A DNA stretch of 64,000 nt from CALMEH01 sp031409875. Lineage in GTDB: Bacteria > Acidobacteriota > Blastocatellia > Pyrinomonadales > Pyrinomonadaceae. The stretch covers positions 68,682 through 132,681 of the forward strand of contig JANNYB010000202.1 in the NCBI GenBank assembly GCA_031409875.1, given 5' to 3'. A program made the position numbers and the translations under genes. The number at the start of each line of letters is the position of its first letter. Positions within the stretch are counted from its first letter, which is position 1. This document shows positions 42,946 to 51,377 of this stretch, piece after piece. Under the pieces are notes generated by a model. The model was not told where the DNA came from. It saw only the letters and a program-made list of their open reading frames with translations, and did not search any database.

Positions 42946-43274
42946 AATTATTGTTTGACGAAAATTTATCGCCTGCGCTCGTGCGCCGACTCGCCGATGT
43001 TTTCCCTGATTCGGTTCACGTCCGCGATGTCGGAATGAAAGCGACTGATGATCCGGTTGTTTGGGATTATGCGAAGGAAAATGATTTGATGATCGTTTCC
43101 AAAGACGTGGATATGCACGATTTGAGTTTGATATTTGGTAATCCGCCGAAAGTTGTTTGGCTACGACTCGGAAACTGTTCAACCAAACAGGTAGAAGAAT
43201 TGTTGCGCCGCGATTTTGAAGTTGTCAAACTTTTTTATGAAGATGCGTCTGTTTCTTTGCTGTCTTTACCGTAA
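42942..43274 (+). CDS. DUF5615 PIN-like toxin (cassette 4)
   Basis: 110 aa, GTG start. It begins MKLLFDENLSPALVRRLADVFPDSVHVRDVGM and has WDYAKENDLMIVSKDVDMHDLS near 45-67; the Asp/Glu residues (D5, E6, D64) fit the metal-binding set of a PIN-like nuclease. It should cut RNA unless bound by the DUF433 partner. The pair follows attC 3, but no convincing attC follows it, so it is either the last cassette with a decayed site or lies just outside the array. Confidence 0.85.
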   Translation: MKLLFDENLSPALVRRLADVFPDSVHVRDVGMKATDDPVVWDYAKENDLMIVSKDVDMHDLSLIFGNPPKVVWLRLGNCSTKQVEELLRRDFEVVKLFYEDASVSLLSLP

Positions 43275-43281
43275 CAAACTC

Positions 43282-43343
43282 AATGAACGCAAAGCACGGC
43301 AAAGATGTTCATAAAATCCATCATTGAATTTGCCGCGTTCAAT
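43282..43343 (+). repeat. Weak inverted repeat after cassette 4 (possible decayed attC)
   Basis: AATGAACGC...CGGCAAA at the left and TTTGCCGCGTTCAAT at the right pair with a 6-base bulge over 62 bp, a typical attC length. The outer box GTTCAAT pairs with AATGAAC at 6 of 7. But it does not match the GACGAAC expected for this cassette, nor the arms of attC 1-3. Confidence 0.3.
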
Positions 43344-43358
43344 CGCTATCCTTAAAAT

Positions 43359-44009
43359 TCAAGACAATTTGGATTTTGATAGCAAAATATACGAAGCAAC
43401 CGCAAACGAGGCTTGCGAAACCGTATTGATTAGCTGTTTTATCCATTGAAAAGTAACGGTTTGGTCAGAGGCTCGTGCCAGAACGAAAATTACTGCAAAA
43501 TTGATTAAAAAAAGTCCGACGGCAAGCCATAATTTGTTTTTGGAAGCACGAAAAATCAGTTGAAAAAGCATTGCGAGATTTGCCAGAGTCGTTGCGCCGA
43601 GAAGTATGAAAAACCACGCACGGCTTTCCATAAAAAAGCCGCAATATGCGGCGATTGACCAAAACACAGCAATCAAAATTAAAGGCAAAGCCCAAAGTTT
43701 TACGGCATCGGTTTCGCTCTCGCGGCTTTTCCATAAAGCCCACGCCAAACAAATAAAACCTGCCGACATCAACACAAAAAGACTATTATTGAGAATCGGA
43801 AAATCCGCGCCGCCGACTCCTTGAATTATTTTCCAAGCCGATTTCAAAACACCACCGAGCGTTACTAAAATGCCACCGAAATAAGCCAAATTTCCTGCCG
43901 ATTTATTCTCACGCGAAATCATTTTCGCCACAAAAAATAACCCAATCGCAAAAAAAGCAACGGGCATTAAATCTTGCAAAGCAAGCGTTAAATTTATTTC
44001 GTCTTTCAT
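43359..44009 (-). CDS. Multi-pass membrane protein of unknown function
   Basis: 216 aa from the ATG at 44009; the frame reaches 44084 only by reading through a heptamer tract. About seven hydrophobic helices fill the protein, with few charged residues. I do not recognise the family. It is encoded against the cassettes and probably marks the return to ordinary chromosome. Confidence 0.6.
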   Translation of the reverse strand: MKDEINLTLALQDLMPVAFFAIGLFFVAKMISRENKSAGNLAYFGGILVTLGGVLKSAWKIIQGVGGADFPILNNSLFVLMSAGFICLAWALWKSRESETDAVKLWALPLILIAVFWSIAAYCGFFMESRAWFFILLGATTLANLAMLFQLIFRASKNKLWLAVGLFLINFAVIFVLARASDQTVTFQWIKQLINTVSQASFAVASYILLSKSKLS

Positions 44010-44142
44010 AAATTCCAAATTCCAAATTCCAAATTCCAAATTGAAGCCAAAACCAAATTTAATTCGGAACTTGAAATCCGGCATCCGAATTCCGAAACCC
44101 GAAATTTGGAATTTGGAATTTGGAATCTGGAATCTGGAACTA
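44010..44142. repeat. Heptamer tracts in inverted orientation (AATTCCA / TGGAATT)
   Basis: Four to five copies of AATTCCA at 44010-44041 face TGGAATT/TGGAATC units at about 44104-44138. The stem would be long and AT-rich with a roughly 60-nt loop. The right tract touches the stop of the aldehyde dehydrogenase gene (44140). Confidence 0.8.
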
Positions 44143-45585
44143 ATTTCCCTCCACGCCGACGACTTGTGTGCCGCAGAAAAATTGGAAAGTTTCGATTGTT
44201 CCTTCGTCCGTCAAACCGGAAAGTCCCCACGCGCCGCGCGGCGCAAACAAACTCAAACTCAAAACTGTTGAACCGTTGACTTTAATACCGCCGGCGCGAA
44301 TTTTTCTGGCTAAATTTAATCCGCGAGTTTCGTCCGTGCAGAAAACATAACCTTCCAAACCGTAAGGCGTTGAGTTTGCCAAAATTGCGGCTTCGTCATC
44401 TGATTTAAATGTGTGAACGGTGCCGATAGGACCGAAAATTTCGTGTTGCGCGTCTTCGTTTTTGACGTTTGCAACTAAAGTCGGTGCGATAAAATTTCCG
44501 TCCGATGCAGGCAGATTTGCCGACGAATGCGCCGTTCCGCCTTTTGAAATCAATTCGTTTAATTGACCTTTGATTTTTTCGAGATGAAGCGAATGAACCA
44601 TCGGTCCCATTTGCGTTTCAAATGATAACGAATCGCCGATTTTAATTTTTTTCATCTTTTCGAGCGTAATTTCCAAAAGACTTTCGGCAATTGATTCGTG
44701 AACCAATAAACGCCCAAGAGCGCGACACCATTGACCGTTGAGCAATGTCATCAAATTGATAATTCCGTCTGCGGCTTTGTCCAAATCGGCATCTTCGAGA
44801 ACGATAACATTATTATTTCCGCCGAGTTCGAGTTGCGCGGGCTTCATTTCCATCGCGCATTCGCGGGCGATTGCGCGTCCGCCCGTCAAGCCGCCGGTGA
44901 ACGAAACAGCGCGAATCCGCGAATCTTTGACTAATTTTCCGCCGACTTCTGGACCGCCGTGAACAATCTGAAAAACGCCTTTCGGAAGTTTCGCTTCGTG
45001 TGCCGCTTCCGCCAAAATATCGCAACCGTTCGGCGACCATTCCGTCGGTTTAAGAATCGTCGGACAACCTGCGGCAAGCGCGTTTGCGGCTTTGTGAACC
45101 GCCATCGGCGCGGGCGCATTCCAAGGCACAAGGCACAGCGCAACGCCGAGCGGTTTTCGATAAACTTCAACCGTTCTGCCCGTAAAACCTTCGTGCGTCT
45201 GATGCGTCCAGCCCGATTTTAACTGTTCATTGGCGAGATGCCACGCGCCTGTTAAGATGATTTGAAACATCGTCGTGAGCGAAATCGGAACGCCTGTTGT
45301 CAGCGATTCGAGCCGCGAAATTTCGTCTTTGCGCTTTTCGATTTGTGCCGAAAACTCCGCCAAATACGCGCATCTTTCGTCAGACGGCATTTCTGCCCAA
45401 CTTCCCGATTCGTGAACATTTTGCGCCGCCGCAAGTGCTTTTTCAATATTCGCGTCATCGGTTGCCATCTGCTCTTGCAATTTTTCCCGCGTGTTCGGAT
45501 TTTCGAGCCAAATACCGCGATTCACCGACGGCGCGGAAAATTCGCCGTCAATATAATCTTGTAACGGTTTTACTGTTTGAATCAT
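44140..45585 (-). CDS. Aldehyde dehydrogenase family protein
   Basis: 481 aa from the ATG at 45585, standard length. NAD-binding and catalytic motifs are present: PWNAPAPMAVHKAANALAAG near 150, VSFTGGLTGGRAIA near 215, catalytic Glu in LELGGNN near 240, and catalytic Cys in NGQWCRALGRLLV near 275. It oxidises an aldehyde to the acid with NAD(P). The substrate is unknown; the acyl-CoA dehydrogenase nearby hints at breakdown of small organic acids (inference). Confidence 0.9.
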   Translation of the reverse strand: MIQTVKPLQDYIDGEFSAPSVNRGIWLENPNTREKLQEQMATDDANIEKALAAAQNVHESGSWAEMPSDERCAYLAEFSAQIEKRKDEISRLESLTTGVPISLTTMFQIILTGAWHLANEQLKSGWTHQTHEGFTGRTVEVYRKPLGVALCLVPWNAPAPMAVHKAANALAAGCPTILKPTEWSPNGCDILAEAAHEAKLPKGVFQIVHGGPEVGGKLVKDSRIRAVSFTGGLTGGRAIARECAMEMKPAQLELGGNNNVIVLEDADLDKAADGIINLMTLLNGQWCRALGRLLVHESIAESLLEITLEKMKKIKIGDSLSFETQMGPMVHSLHLEKIKGQLNELISKGGTAHSSANLPASDGNFIAPTLVANVKNEDAQHEIFGPIGTVHTFKSDDEAAILANSTPYGLEGYVFCTDETRGLNLARKIRAGGIKVNGSTVLSLSLFAPRGAWGLSGLTDEGTIETFQFFCGTQVVGVEGN

Positions 45586-45592
45586 ATTTTTT

Positions 45593-45668
45593 TTATCCAC
45601 AGATGAATAAGATAAACACAGATAAAATCAAAAAATATCTGTGTTTATCTGTGTTCATCTGTGGATAA
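45593..45668. repeat. Inverted repeat, ATCCACAGATGAA family, copy 2
   Basis: Left arm near 45593-45624 and right arm 45636-45668 pair with one indel. The sequence matches copy 1 at 35004-35085 closely (ATCCACAGATGAA, AAACACAGAT). The right arm supplies the last codons (LSTDEHR) and stop of the 45645 gene. Confidence 0.85.
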
Positions 45669-46238
45669 TTTTTCTTTAAATACCTTCGTAATACTTTGAA
45701 CGTCGTGAACTTCGCCGTCCGCGCCGCGCGGGTCAAACGGCATTCGTTTATCGGCAACGGGCGCGAGACGAAAACCTTCAACGCGCAAAGTTCTGACCAA
45801 AACGCCGTCGCGGTAAAGCATCGTGTGGCGCGTCCGCGTATTGCCGTTAATTAGAATAAAATCCGGTTCGCTGTAACGCATCCAACTTTCGTCAATGCTT
45901 CGCGGCGAAAAAATCAAAATTCCAACGCCGCCCGAAACGCCGATGTGTCCGCCGTCGCCGTCGCCGAGTTTATTAAACTGCAAAATGCCGTCAATCAATT
46001 TTGCTTCAAATGAACGAACGTGAACCGGACGACCGCGAAAAGTTACATTTGTTTGGCGATAATTTTCGCCGTCAAAATCAATATAAACCAAATTTTCAAA
46101 CGGCGACGCGCCCGGCTGTCCGCCTTGCGTGTCATCAAAACGCGGCGTTCCGTCAATTTCAAACATTTCGAGTTTGTCGTGCCAAACACCGCGCATCAAA
46201 CATAAATTGTAGCCGACCGAGCCGATTGGAAAATTCAT
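45645..46238 (-). CDS. Conserved-looking hypothetical protein, beta-rich
   Basis: 197 aa. Not recognised. It has many short beta strands with aromatic and Gly residues (GVWHDKLEMFEIDGTPRF, FENLVYIDFDGENYRQTNVTFRG, MLYRDGVLVRTLRVEGFRL), which suggests a small barrel, perhaps lipocalin-like. Its ATG overlaps the upstream gene's stop as ATGA. The last residues (about LSTDEHR) come from a repeat element, so the original C-terminus was probably changed. Confidence 0.55.
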   Translation of the reverse strand: MNFPIGSVGYNLCLMRGVWHDKLEMFEIDGTPRFDDTQGGQPGASPFENLVYIDFDGENYRQTNVTFRGRPVHVRSFEAKLIDGILQFNKLGDGDGGHIGVSGGVGILIFSPRSIDESWMRYSEPDFILINGNTRTRHTMLYRDGVLVRTLRVEGFRLAPVADKRMPFDPRGADGEVHDVQSITKVFKEKLSTDEHR

Positions 46239-46831
46239 CTTGAAACGTCAACAATAAACTGCATTATACCTACAAGTTTCGCTAAATCCGTAATCAAATA
46301 ACGCTGTTCGTCAATCACAATTTCGTTATTTTCGAGCTTTAAAAACCGCCATTCAATTCCCGTTGTCGAACAGCCGTATAAAACTTTAAAGTCATTTCCT
46401 TCGGCTTCGTTAAATCTTTTTGCGCCGAGAAGTTGTGCCGCACATTGCACCGTGCCTTGTTCCAAATCTTGTTTTTTGGCTTCGGTGATACAAAAAATCG
46501 GCGCGGTTACAAAATCTTGAATGCGGCTAAACGAAAAAATAAAATCACATTCGCCTTTTAATCCGGCAACTTCGTCAACATCGAGATTTACGCCCGAATA
46601 AATTGAAAAATTATGCTCGTTGCGGTCGCTGAGTTCGAGCAAAATCGGCGTTACAAGTCTTTCCGAACGCGATTTTTCGCTGGCAAAACCAAGTTCTCTG
46701 CCACGTTCGAGGGCTTCAATCAGCCATTCGGTCGGCGCAAATTCCGCCACATTTTCAAAAAGATTCTCTGCACGAAATTTGATGCCGAATTTTTGAGTCA
46801 AATCTAACGCCGTAAAATCGCTGTATGCCAT
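46235..46831 (-). CDS. Hypothetical protein with PD-(D/E)xK-like core
   Basis: 198 aa. The central part GLKGECDFIFSF followed about 16 residues later by IFCITEAKKQDLEQG fits the D-x(n)-ExK pattern of restriction-like nuclease folds (Asp near 95, Glu-Ala-Lys near 117-119). Similar stand-alone proteins are seen in cyanobacteria and other phyla; their role is not known to me. It lies in a pair with the 45645 gene (ATGA overlap). Confidence 0.55.
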   Translation of the reverse strand: MAYSDFTALDLTQKFGIKFRAENLFENVAEFAPTEWLIEALERGRELGFASEKSRSERLVTPILLELSDRNEHNFSIYSGVNLDVDEVAGLKGECDFIFSFSRIQDFVTAPIFCITEAKKQDLEQGTVQCAAQLLGAKRFNEAEGNDFKVLYGCSTTGIEWRFLKLENNEIVIDEQRYLITDLAKLVGIMQFIVDVSR

Positions 46832-46861
46832 AATTATTACCTCAAAACGATTTTACGCTGA

Positions 46862-48136
46862 TTAATTTTTCTTTCCAACTGCAAAATCGGCGGAAGGCTT
46901 TTCTTTCGTAACCATTTCGGCGGCTTCCAATCTGCCGCGTTCGGCGGGAAATGCTTGCACCAAACCCATTGACAAATCTCTCAAACCTCTGGCGACCACG
47001 CCCGAATTTCCGGTATTTGATGTGCCGCAAGCCTTGAACGCATTGACCGCGACGCGGAAAGCGGCTTCCGACATCGAGCCTTTCGACATTCGCCATTGAC
47101 GCACAACTCTATCTTTTGGAAGCAAAGGCGGTTGCGATGTTTCGAGTTCGATTTGCCGACGCATCCAAAGATACGCGGTTTCCAAATCGTTGGTCATCTC
47201 GCCGATTAAAATTTGGTGCATCGGGCTGGTTGCAATCGGTTCGCCCGTGTCGCCGAATTTCGTAGATTTCAAATAATTTAGCGCGTGATCATAAACCGCT
47301 TGCGCCGCGCCGAGATAAATTGCGGTTGCGGCAAGTTGATTACCGACAAACGTGCCGCGCGACATCTGCATCATTCGCAAAAACGCGCCTTCAATCGCCA
47401 GCGCGTCGTCATCTGCAACGAAAACATCTTTCAAAATAATACCGTGCGTCGCCGTTCCACGCATTCCGATTGCGTCCCATTTTTGCCTTTCGGAAACGCC
47501 GTCCGCATCTCTTTGAACGAAAAATAACGCCATTCCTTCAACCGTTTCCGTTCCCGCGAGTTTTGCCGTAACCAAATATTCATCGGCAACGCCCGTCGCG
47601 CAACCGAAAGATTTTACGCCGTTTAAAGTCCAACCGTTATCAACTTTTTTTGCTTCGGTCGAAATCGTAACACGCGCTTTGCTCGTCTTATTTGATTCGG
47701 ACGCGAAGTTTGCCAACCACTTCCCTTTTTGTCCCATTTTCGTCAAAACTTTTTCGGCAAATGTTCGCACAATCGGAGTTTCATCTTCATTAAAAAGTCC
47801 CGCATCAATCGCTTCCAAACCCAAAAGCCCGCGCGAAGCCGAACTGCAATGAAAAAAATAAGCCAACGCCGTCGAAGGACAAGCCGTGCCGAGCGCAAAA
47901 GTCGCCGCCGCCAAATCACGCAAACCGCCGCCGAGTCCGCCAAATTCTTTAGGCACAATCAATCCTAAAAGTCCCGCATCGCTCAAAGTTTTAACGTGCG
48001 GACGATAAAATTCGCATTTCAAATCGGCTTCCGCCGCGTGTTCTTTGAGTAAAGGCAAAACCGATTCGACCTTTTCCGCTCGTTCGCGTTCGTCGTCGGT
48101 CATCTGCTCGACCAAAATTTCACCTGTTAGTTTCAT
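46862..48136 (-). CDS. Acyl-CoA dehydrogenase family flavoprotein
   Basis: 424 aa from the ATG at 48136; the frame runs on to a GTG at 48154 that lies in a repeat element. The fold order is right: helical N-domain (LSDAGLLGLIVPKEFGGLGG near 55-75), beta domain (LNGVKSFGCATGVADEYLVTAK near 165), C-terminal helices with RQWRMSKGSMSEAAFRVAVNAFKACG near 370. The central LRD-LAAATFALGTACPSTALAYFFH suits FAD-dependent monooxygenase-like ACADs as well. The usual catalytic Glu was not located. Confidence 0.8.
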   Translation of the reverse strand: MKLTGEILVEQMTDDERERAEKVESVLPLLKEHAAEADLKCEFYRPHVKTLSDAGLLGLIVPKEFGGLGGGLRDLAAATFALGTACPSTALAYFFHCSSASRGLLGLEAIDAGLFNEDETPIVRTFAEKVLTKMGQKGKWLANFASESNKTSKARVTISTEAKKVDNGWTLNGVKSFGCATGVADEYLVTAKLAGTETVEGMALFFVQRDADGVSERQKWDAIGMRGTATHGIILKDVFVADDDALAIEGAFLRMMQMSRGTFVGNQLAATAIYLGAAQAVYDHALNYLKSTKFGDTGEPIATSPMHQILIGEMTNDLETAYLWMRRQIELETSQPPLLPKDRVVRQWRMSKGSMSEAAFRVAVNAFKACGTSNTGNSGVVARGLRDLSMGLVQAFPAERGRLEAAEMVTKEKPSADFAVGKKN

Positions 48137-48142
48137 AAACTG

Positions 48143-48280
48143 TTTTGAGTCCACGCTTCAGCGTGCAAACCGCCAGCGAAGCGATGCGGTTTTACCTTCG
48201 ATTAAAATTCAAGTAAATCAACGCATAGCAAACGCCTCGCTTCGCTCGCGTTTGCGCCAACTGAAGTTGGAACTCAGAAC
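48143..48280. repeat. GCTTCGC-core repeat, tandem or composite copy 4
   Basis: The left half (TTTTGAGTCCACGC...AAACCGCCAGCGAAGCG) resembles the end of copies 1 and 2 in reverse. The right half (CCTCGCTTCGCTCGCG...CCAACTGAAGTTGG...CTCAGAAC) resembles the end of copy 3. It seems to be two elements joined, and it separates the acyl-CoA dehydrogenase and 48283 genes. Confidence 0.7.
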
Positions 48281-48282
48281 TT

Positions 48283-49794
48283 TTATGGCTTTTTCACGTC
48301 ATCAACTTTTGAATCCTGAACTTCGACACGCGCTTTGCTGTATTCGCCGTATTTGATGAGATTGTTGATGTTAATGCCCGCAAACAGAATTTTTATCGAA
48401 AGATTTACGTCCGCTTGCGACGGCAGCCAGATTTCGTTATTTATCAGTTCGTTTTCCAAACTAAACGATGCGCCGCGTTTTGCTTTTGCCAGAAAATTTC
48501 CCGCCGATTGCGTCAAAACCGCGTCCAGACGAACGACCTGTTTCGTCTTACTGTCAACCCAAACCGCGCCGTTGCAGAGCGCGAAAAGTTTTTCGTTGCG
48601 CGTTTTCGGCTTGTATGCCGGATTCGGTTCGTAATCGAAAACAATTACGTCAATTCCCTTAAATTTTTCGCGGCGCGGATTTACTAAAAGCGAACCTTTG
48701 AGCGCATCGGCAATCGTAATTCGCTGACCTTCGCCGCTCGGCTGTCCGCCTGTTCCCGAATCCGTGTCGCGTTGCGTAAGCTGTTTTTTCTCTTTTTCGG
48801 CAATGCGTTTTTCGATTTCGTTGACTTGTTTTTCAACATCTTTGTCTTCTTTCGCTTGATCGGAAGCCGAAAGCGGCTTGCCATTTTTTTCGATTAAACG
48901 ACTGATTCGATAGCCTTTAAAGAATGTCAGAAGTTTTTTCTCCGAAGTTTTTTCAATCAAATTTCCAGCTTTGTCAACTTCGCGGTCAATTCGCAATTCG
49001 GTGTAGCTGTAATTTTCCAAAATCGTGTCAACCTTTTCAGCATTGGCGCGGATTTCGTCCAAAAGCGTTTTAATATCAGGCAAAGACTCATTGGAAATCT
49101 GCGGAAAATCAAATGTAGTTTTGGCGATTTGCCCGTTGTGTTTGATTTCATCGAGCTTGATTTCGTAAGTTTCATCACCGACTTTCGAGGTTATCGAAAA
49201 TGCTTCCATCACATTGCCGACTTTTCGATAATCGCTGTAATCAAACGATTTAACAATCGCGCCTTGCGGAATTTCTTCGCGCACGAGCAAGCCGGTTGCG
49301 GCATCAAAAAATAGTTTTATTTGCACGCCTTTTGCCGTTGTAATGTTCACGACATTCGCCTGTTTGCCGTTCACCATCATTCCGCCGCCCGCCGTAATTT
49401 TCGATTTATCGGCTTTTGCATTCAGCCAACGACTGTTTCGATAAACAGTTTCCGCTTGAAAATCCTTTGCCGAATCACCCGTCAAAGTCCGCAAACCGTT
49501 GCGCGAATCGCGTATCCAACCGGATTTTCCGTTATATCCGATTGCATATTCAAAACCGTTCAAATCAAATTTTCCGCCGTAATAATTCGGATTCGACGCA
49601 AACGCTTGATACGCGCCCGTTGCATTGTCGGATTTGCGCGTAATTTTGCCCGTCGCTTCCCACGAACGAATAGATTTTAAAACCTTTTCGCCGCCCAGAG
49701 CCTTGTTCGCCTGACTCAAAACCTTCGACGGCGATTGCGCCGAAACGCTTAAAGCAAGCGCAAATAAACAGAAAACCAAAAACTTAAATTTCAT
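48283..49794 (-). CDS. Exported protein, LolA-like fold plus charged C-terminus
   Basis: 503 aa. A signal peptide (residues 1-19, ending SVSAQ) is followed by two stretches that look like outer-membrane lipoprotein-sorting (LolA-like) beta sheets: about 20-240 (LGGEKVLKSIRSWEATGKIT; VQIKLFFDAATGLLVREE) and about 370-500 (RREKFKGIDVIVFDYEPNP; VDSKTKQVVRLDAVL). They are linked by a Lys/Glu-rich coiled-coil-like region (about 300-345). Probably periplasmic; function unknown. Common in acidobacteria-like genomes as far as I know. Confidence 0.6.
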   Translation of the reverse strand: MKFKFLVFCLFALALSVSAQSPSKVLSQANKALGGEKVLKSIRSWEATGKITRKSDNATGAYQAFASNPNYYGGKFDLNGFEYAIGYNGKSGWIRDSRNGLRTLTGDSAKDFQAETVYRNSRWLNAKADKSKITAGGGMMVNGKQANVVNITTAKGVQIKLFFDAATGLLVREEIPQGAIVKSFDYSDYRKVGNVMEAFSITSKVGDETYEIKLDEIKHNGQIAKTTFDFPQISNESLPDIKTLLDEIRANAEKVDTILENYSYTELRIDREVDKAGNLIEKTSEKKLLTFFKGYRISRLIEKNGKPLSASDQAKEDKDVEKQVNEIEKRIAEKEKKQLTQRDTDSGTGGQPSGEGQRITIADALKGSLLVNPRREKFKGIDVIVFDYEPNPAYKPKTRNEKLFALCNGAVWVDSKTKQVVRLDAVLTQSAGNFLAKAKRGASFSLENELINNEIWLPSQADVNLSIKILFAGININNLIKYGEYSKARVEVQDSKVDDVKKP

Positions 49795-49930
49795 ATATTT
49801 TGCATCTAAAAATTTGTAATAAACTTATAACAATTTTCTCTTTTTGTGCTAAAAAGTCAAGAGTTATAATAAACATTATAATCTTTCCGTATTTTAGATG
49901 CTTTCATAAGCGGCGTTGTCGTTTCAATTT

Positions 49931-51250
49931 CTAATTTGCGAATTCATCATTAGGATTTATCTCGATTGCGGATATTTTTTCGCACTTGCTTTCATCGCAA
50001 ATTTTAATTTCGGGAACGCTTGCGCCTAAAGTTTCCAACATTTTTTTTGCGTCTTCAAGCCCGCGCATATAAGCAAACGGAACGCCATCGCAAAGGCTTA
50101 AATCAAACGCTTTTTTTGCCGCCTCGATTGCTTTTTTTCGTCGGTTTTCGGCAATTTCAATCTTTGCCAAAATGTTGTAAGAATCGGCATTATAAAGCAA
50201 AAACTCGCCGCGCTCCGCCAACTCCCAAGATTGATTTAAATAATCTCGCGCTGTCTCAAAATTTCCGCGCCGCATTTCAAGCAAAGCCAATGCCCGAAGC
50301 GCAGGCAATTCCTCTTCCGTAAATTCAATCTCACGGGCGCGTTTCAATGCGTAAAGCAAAAGATTTTTCCCTTCCGTGTCAGAAGCGTCTGCGGTAGCGG
50401 GCGGTTGAAGTTTGGCGACTGAGGCGTTTTCAGAAATCTTAGAATTCCAACATAAACCGCCCGCTACCGCAGACGCTTCTGACAAGTTGATTAACGCTTC
50501 GCCTTTCATCCGCGTTGCCGCCGTTAAAATTTTAACTGCGCCGTGTAAATCGGCGTGATTTGCGTCTTTTTCTAAACTTTCGCCAATTTCCAGAGCGCGA
50601 TTTGAACACGAAAATGCTTCATCAAAATCTTCCAGCCAAAGCGCACGTTGCGCCAAAAAAGCATTAACCACGCCTTCGGCTTGCACAGCAAATTTTGCGC
50701 GGAAAATCCGCAAACTTCTCTGCAAAGCAATTTCTGAAAGCGAAACTTCGCCGCGATGCGCCAAGCCCATTCCGAGCCAATATAAATTTACGGCTTCGCG
50801 CAAAAAATCTCTTTGTTCACGGATAATTTGCAAACCTTTTTGTGCAAGTTTTTCCGATTCAAAAAACCGTCCGACTTGCCGCAAAGCCTTTGCGTGATGT
50901 CCGAGCGATTGGCTTAAACTATTGAAATCATTAACTTTTCCTGCAATTTCATCGTGTCTTTCATAAAGCGGAATTGATTGATTCGGATAACCGCCCGTAA
51001 GATTTAAAGTTAAAGCCAGCGCATACAAAACAAAAGTTTTACTCGATGTGTCGGACAAGTTTTCAACTTTGATTTTCTGCAAAAGCCGTGCGCGAACAAG
51101 CGATGTCTCAAGCCCGAAAAGCGTCGGTATTTCCAAATGTGCGCGGAAATATTTTAACGCTTCATCAAAAAGTTCGGCATCAATCAACGCCTCGAAATTT
51201 TCGATTTCGGTTTTTATCGCGGTAAGTTTATATTTTTCACGAATCGGCAT
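49931..51250 (-). CDS. Tetratricopeptide-repeat protein
   Basis: 439 aa, almost all helical, with repeated TPR-like pairs (ALKYFRAHLEIPTLFGLE, GRFFESEKLAQKGLQIIRE, SLSEIALQRSLRIFRAKF, NFETARDYLNQSWELAERGEF, RKKAIEAAKKAFDLSLCDG). No signal peptide, so cytoplasmic and likely a protein-binding scaffold or regulator. A 108-bp TGTCAGAA palindrome is inserted exactly in frame near residues 256-291 and reads as a Ser/Ala-rich loop between two TPR pairs. Confidence 0.75.
   Translation of the reverse strand: MPIREKYKLTAIKTEIENFEALIDAELFDEALKYFRAHLEIPTLFGLETSLVRARLLQKIKVENLSDTSSKTFVLYALALTLNLTGGYPNQSIPLYERHDEIAGKVNDFNSLSQSLGHHAKALRQVGRFFESEKLAQKGLQIIREQRDFLREAVNLYWLGMGLAHRGEVSLSEIALQRSLRIFRAKFAVQAEGVVNAFLAQRALWLEDFDEAFSCSNRALEIGESLEKDANHADLHGAVKILTAATRMKGEALINLSEASAVAGGLCWNSKISENASVAKLQPPATADASDTEGKNLLLYALKRAREIEFTEEELPALRALALLEMRRGNFETARDYLNQSWELAERGEFLLYNADSYNILAKIEIAENRRKKAIEAAKKAFDLSLCDGVPFAYMRGLEDAKKMLETLGASVPEIKICDESKCEKISAIEINPNDEFAN
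50377..50484. repeat. TGTCAGAA-bounded palindrome inside the TPR gene, copy 3
   Basis: Perfect 30-bp arms (50377-50406 and 50455-50484) around 48 nt. The arms differ from copy 1 by one symmetrical change (GAACCG to GAAGCG). The total length, 108 bp, is a multiple of three, so the TPR reading frame stays open. Confidence 0.88.
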
Positions 51251-51285
51251 ACAATAAATTTGTTATTAAACTATAACATTTAAAG

Positions 51286-51367
51286 GTTAAGAGTATCGTC
51301 TTCAAGGGATTAGTTTTCGCCATCGAAGCGAGGCGAAAACTTCACGCATAAATGCGTTACTCTGAAC
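51286..51367. repeat. GCTTCGC-core repeat, copy 5
   Basis: Outer ends GTTAAGAGTA and TACTCTGAAC. The inner hairpin TTTTCGCC...GGCGAAAA encloses ATCGAAGC. It lies between the divergent TPR gene and the 51378 gene, in the expected promoter area. Confidence 0.7.
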
Positions 51368-51377
51368 AATAAAATTT

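Noticed and set aside
43282..43343. Fourth attC site
   Set aside because: The boxes do not match the opening of cassette 4, and the arms lack the conserved GGGCGAAAC and TTATCGCG of the other three. Kept only as a weak repeat.
43359..44084. Longer starts running into repeats (44084, 17821, 48154, 45600, 16925)
   Set aside because: The added residues are encoded by heptamer tracts or palindromes, and an internal ATG matches the family start or a better position.
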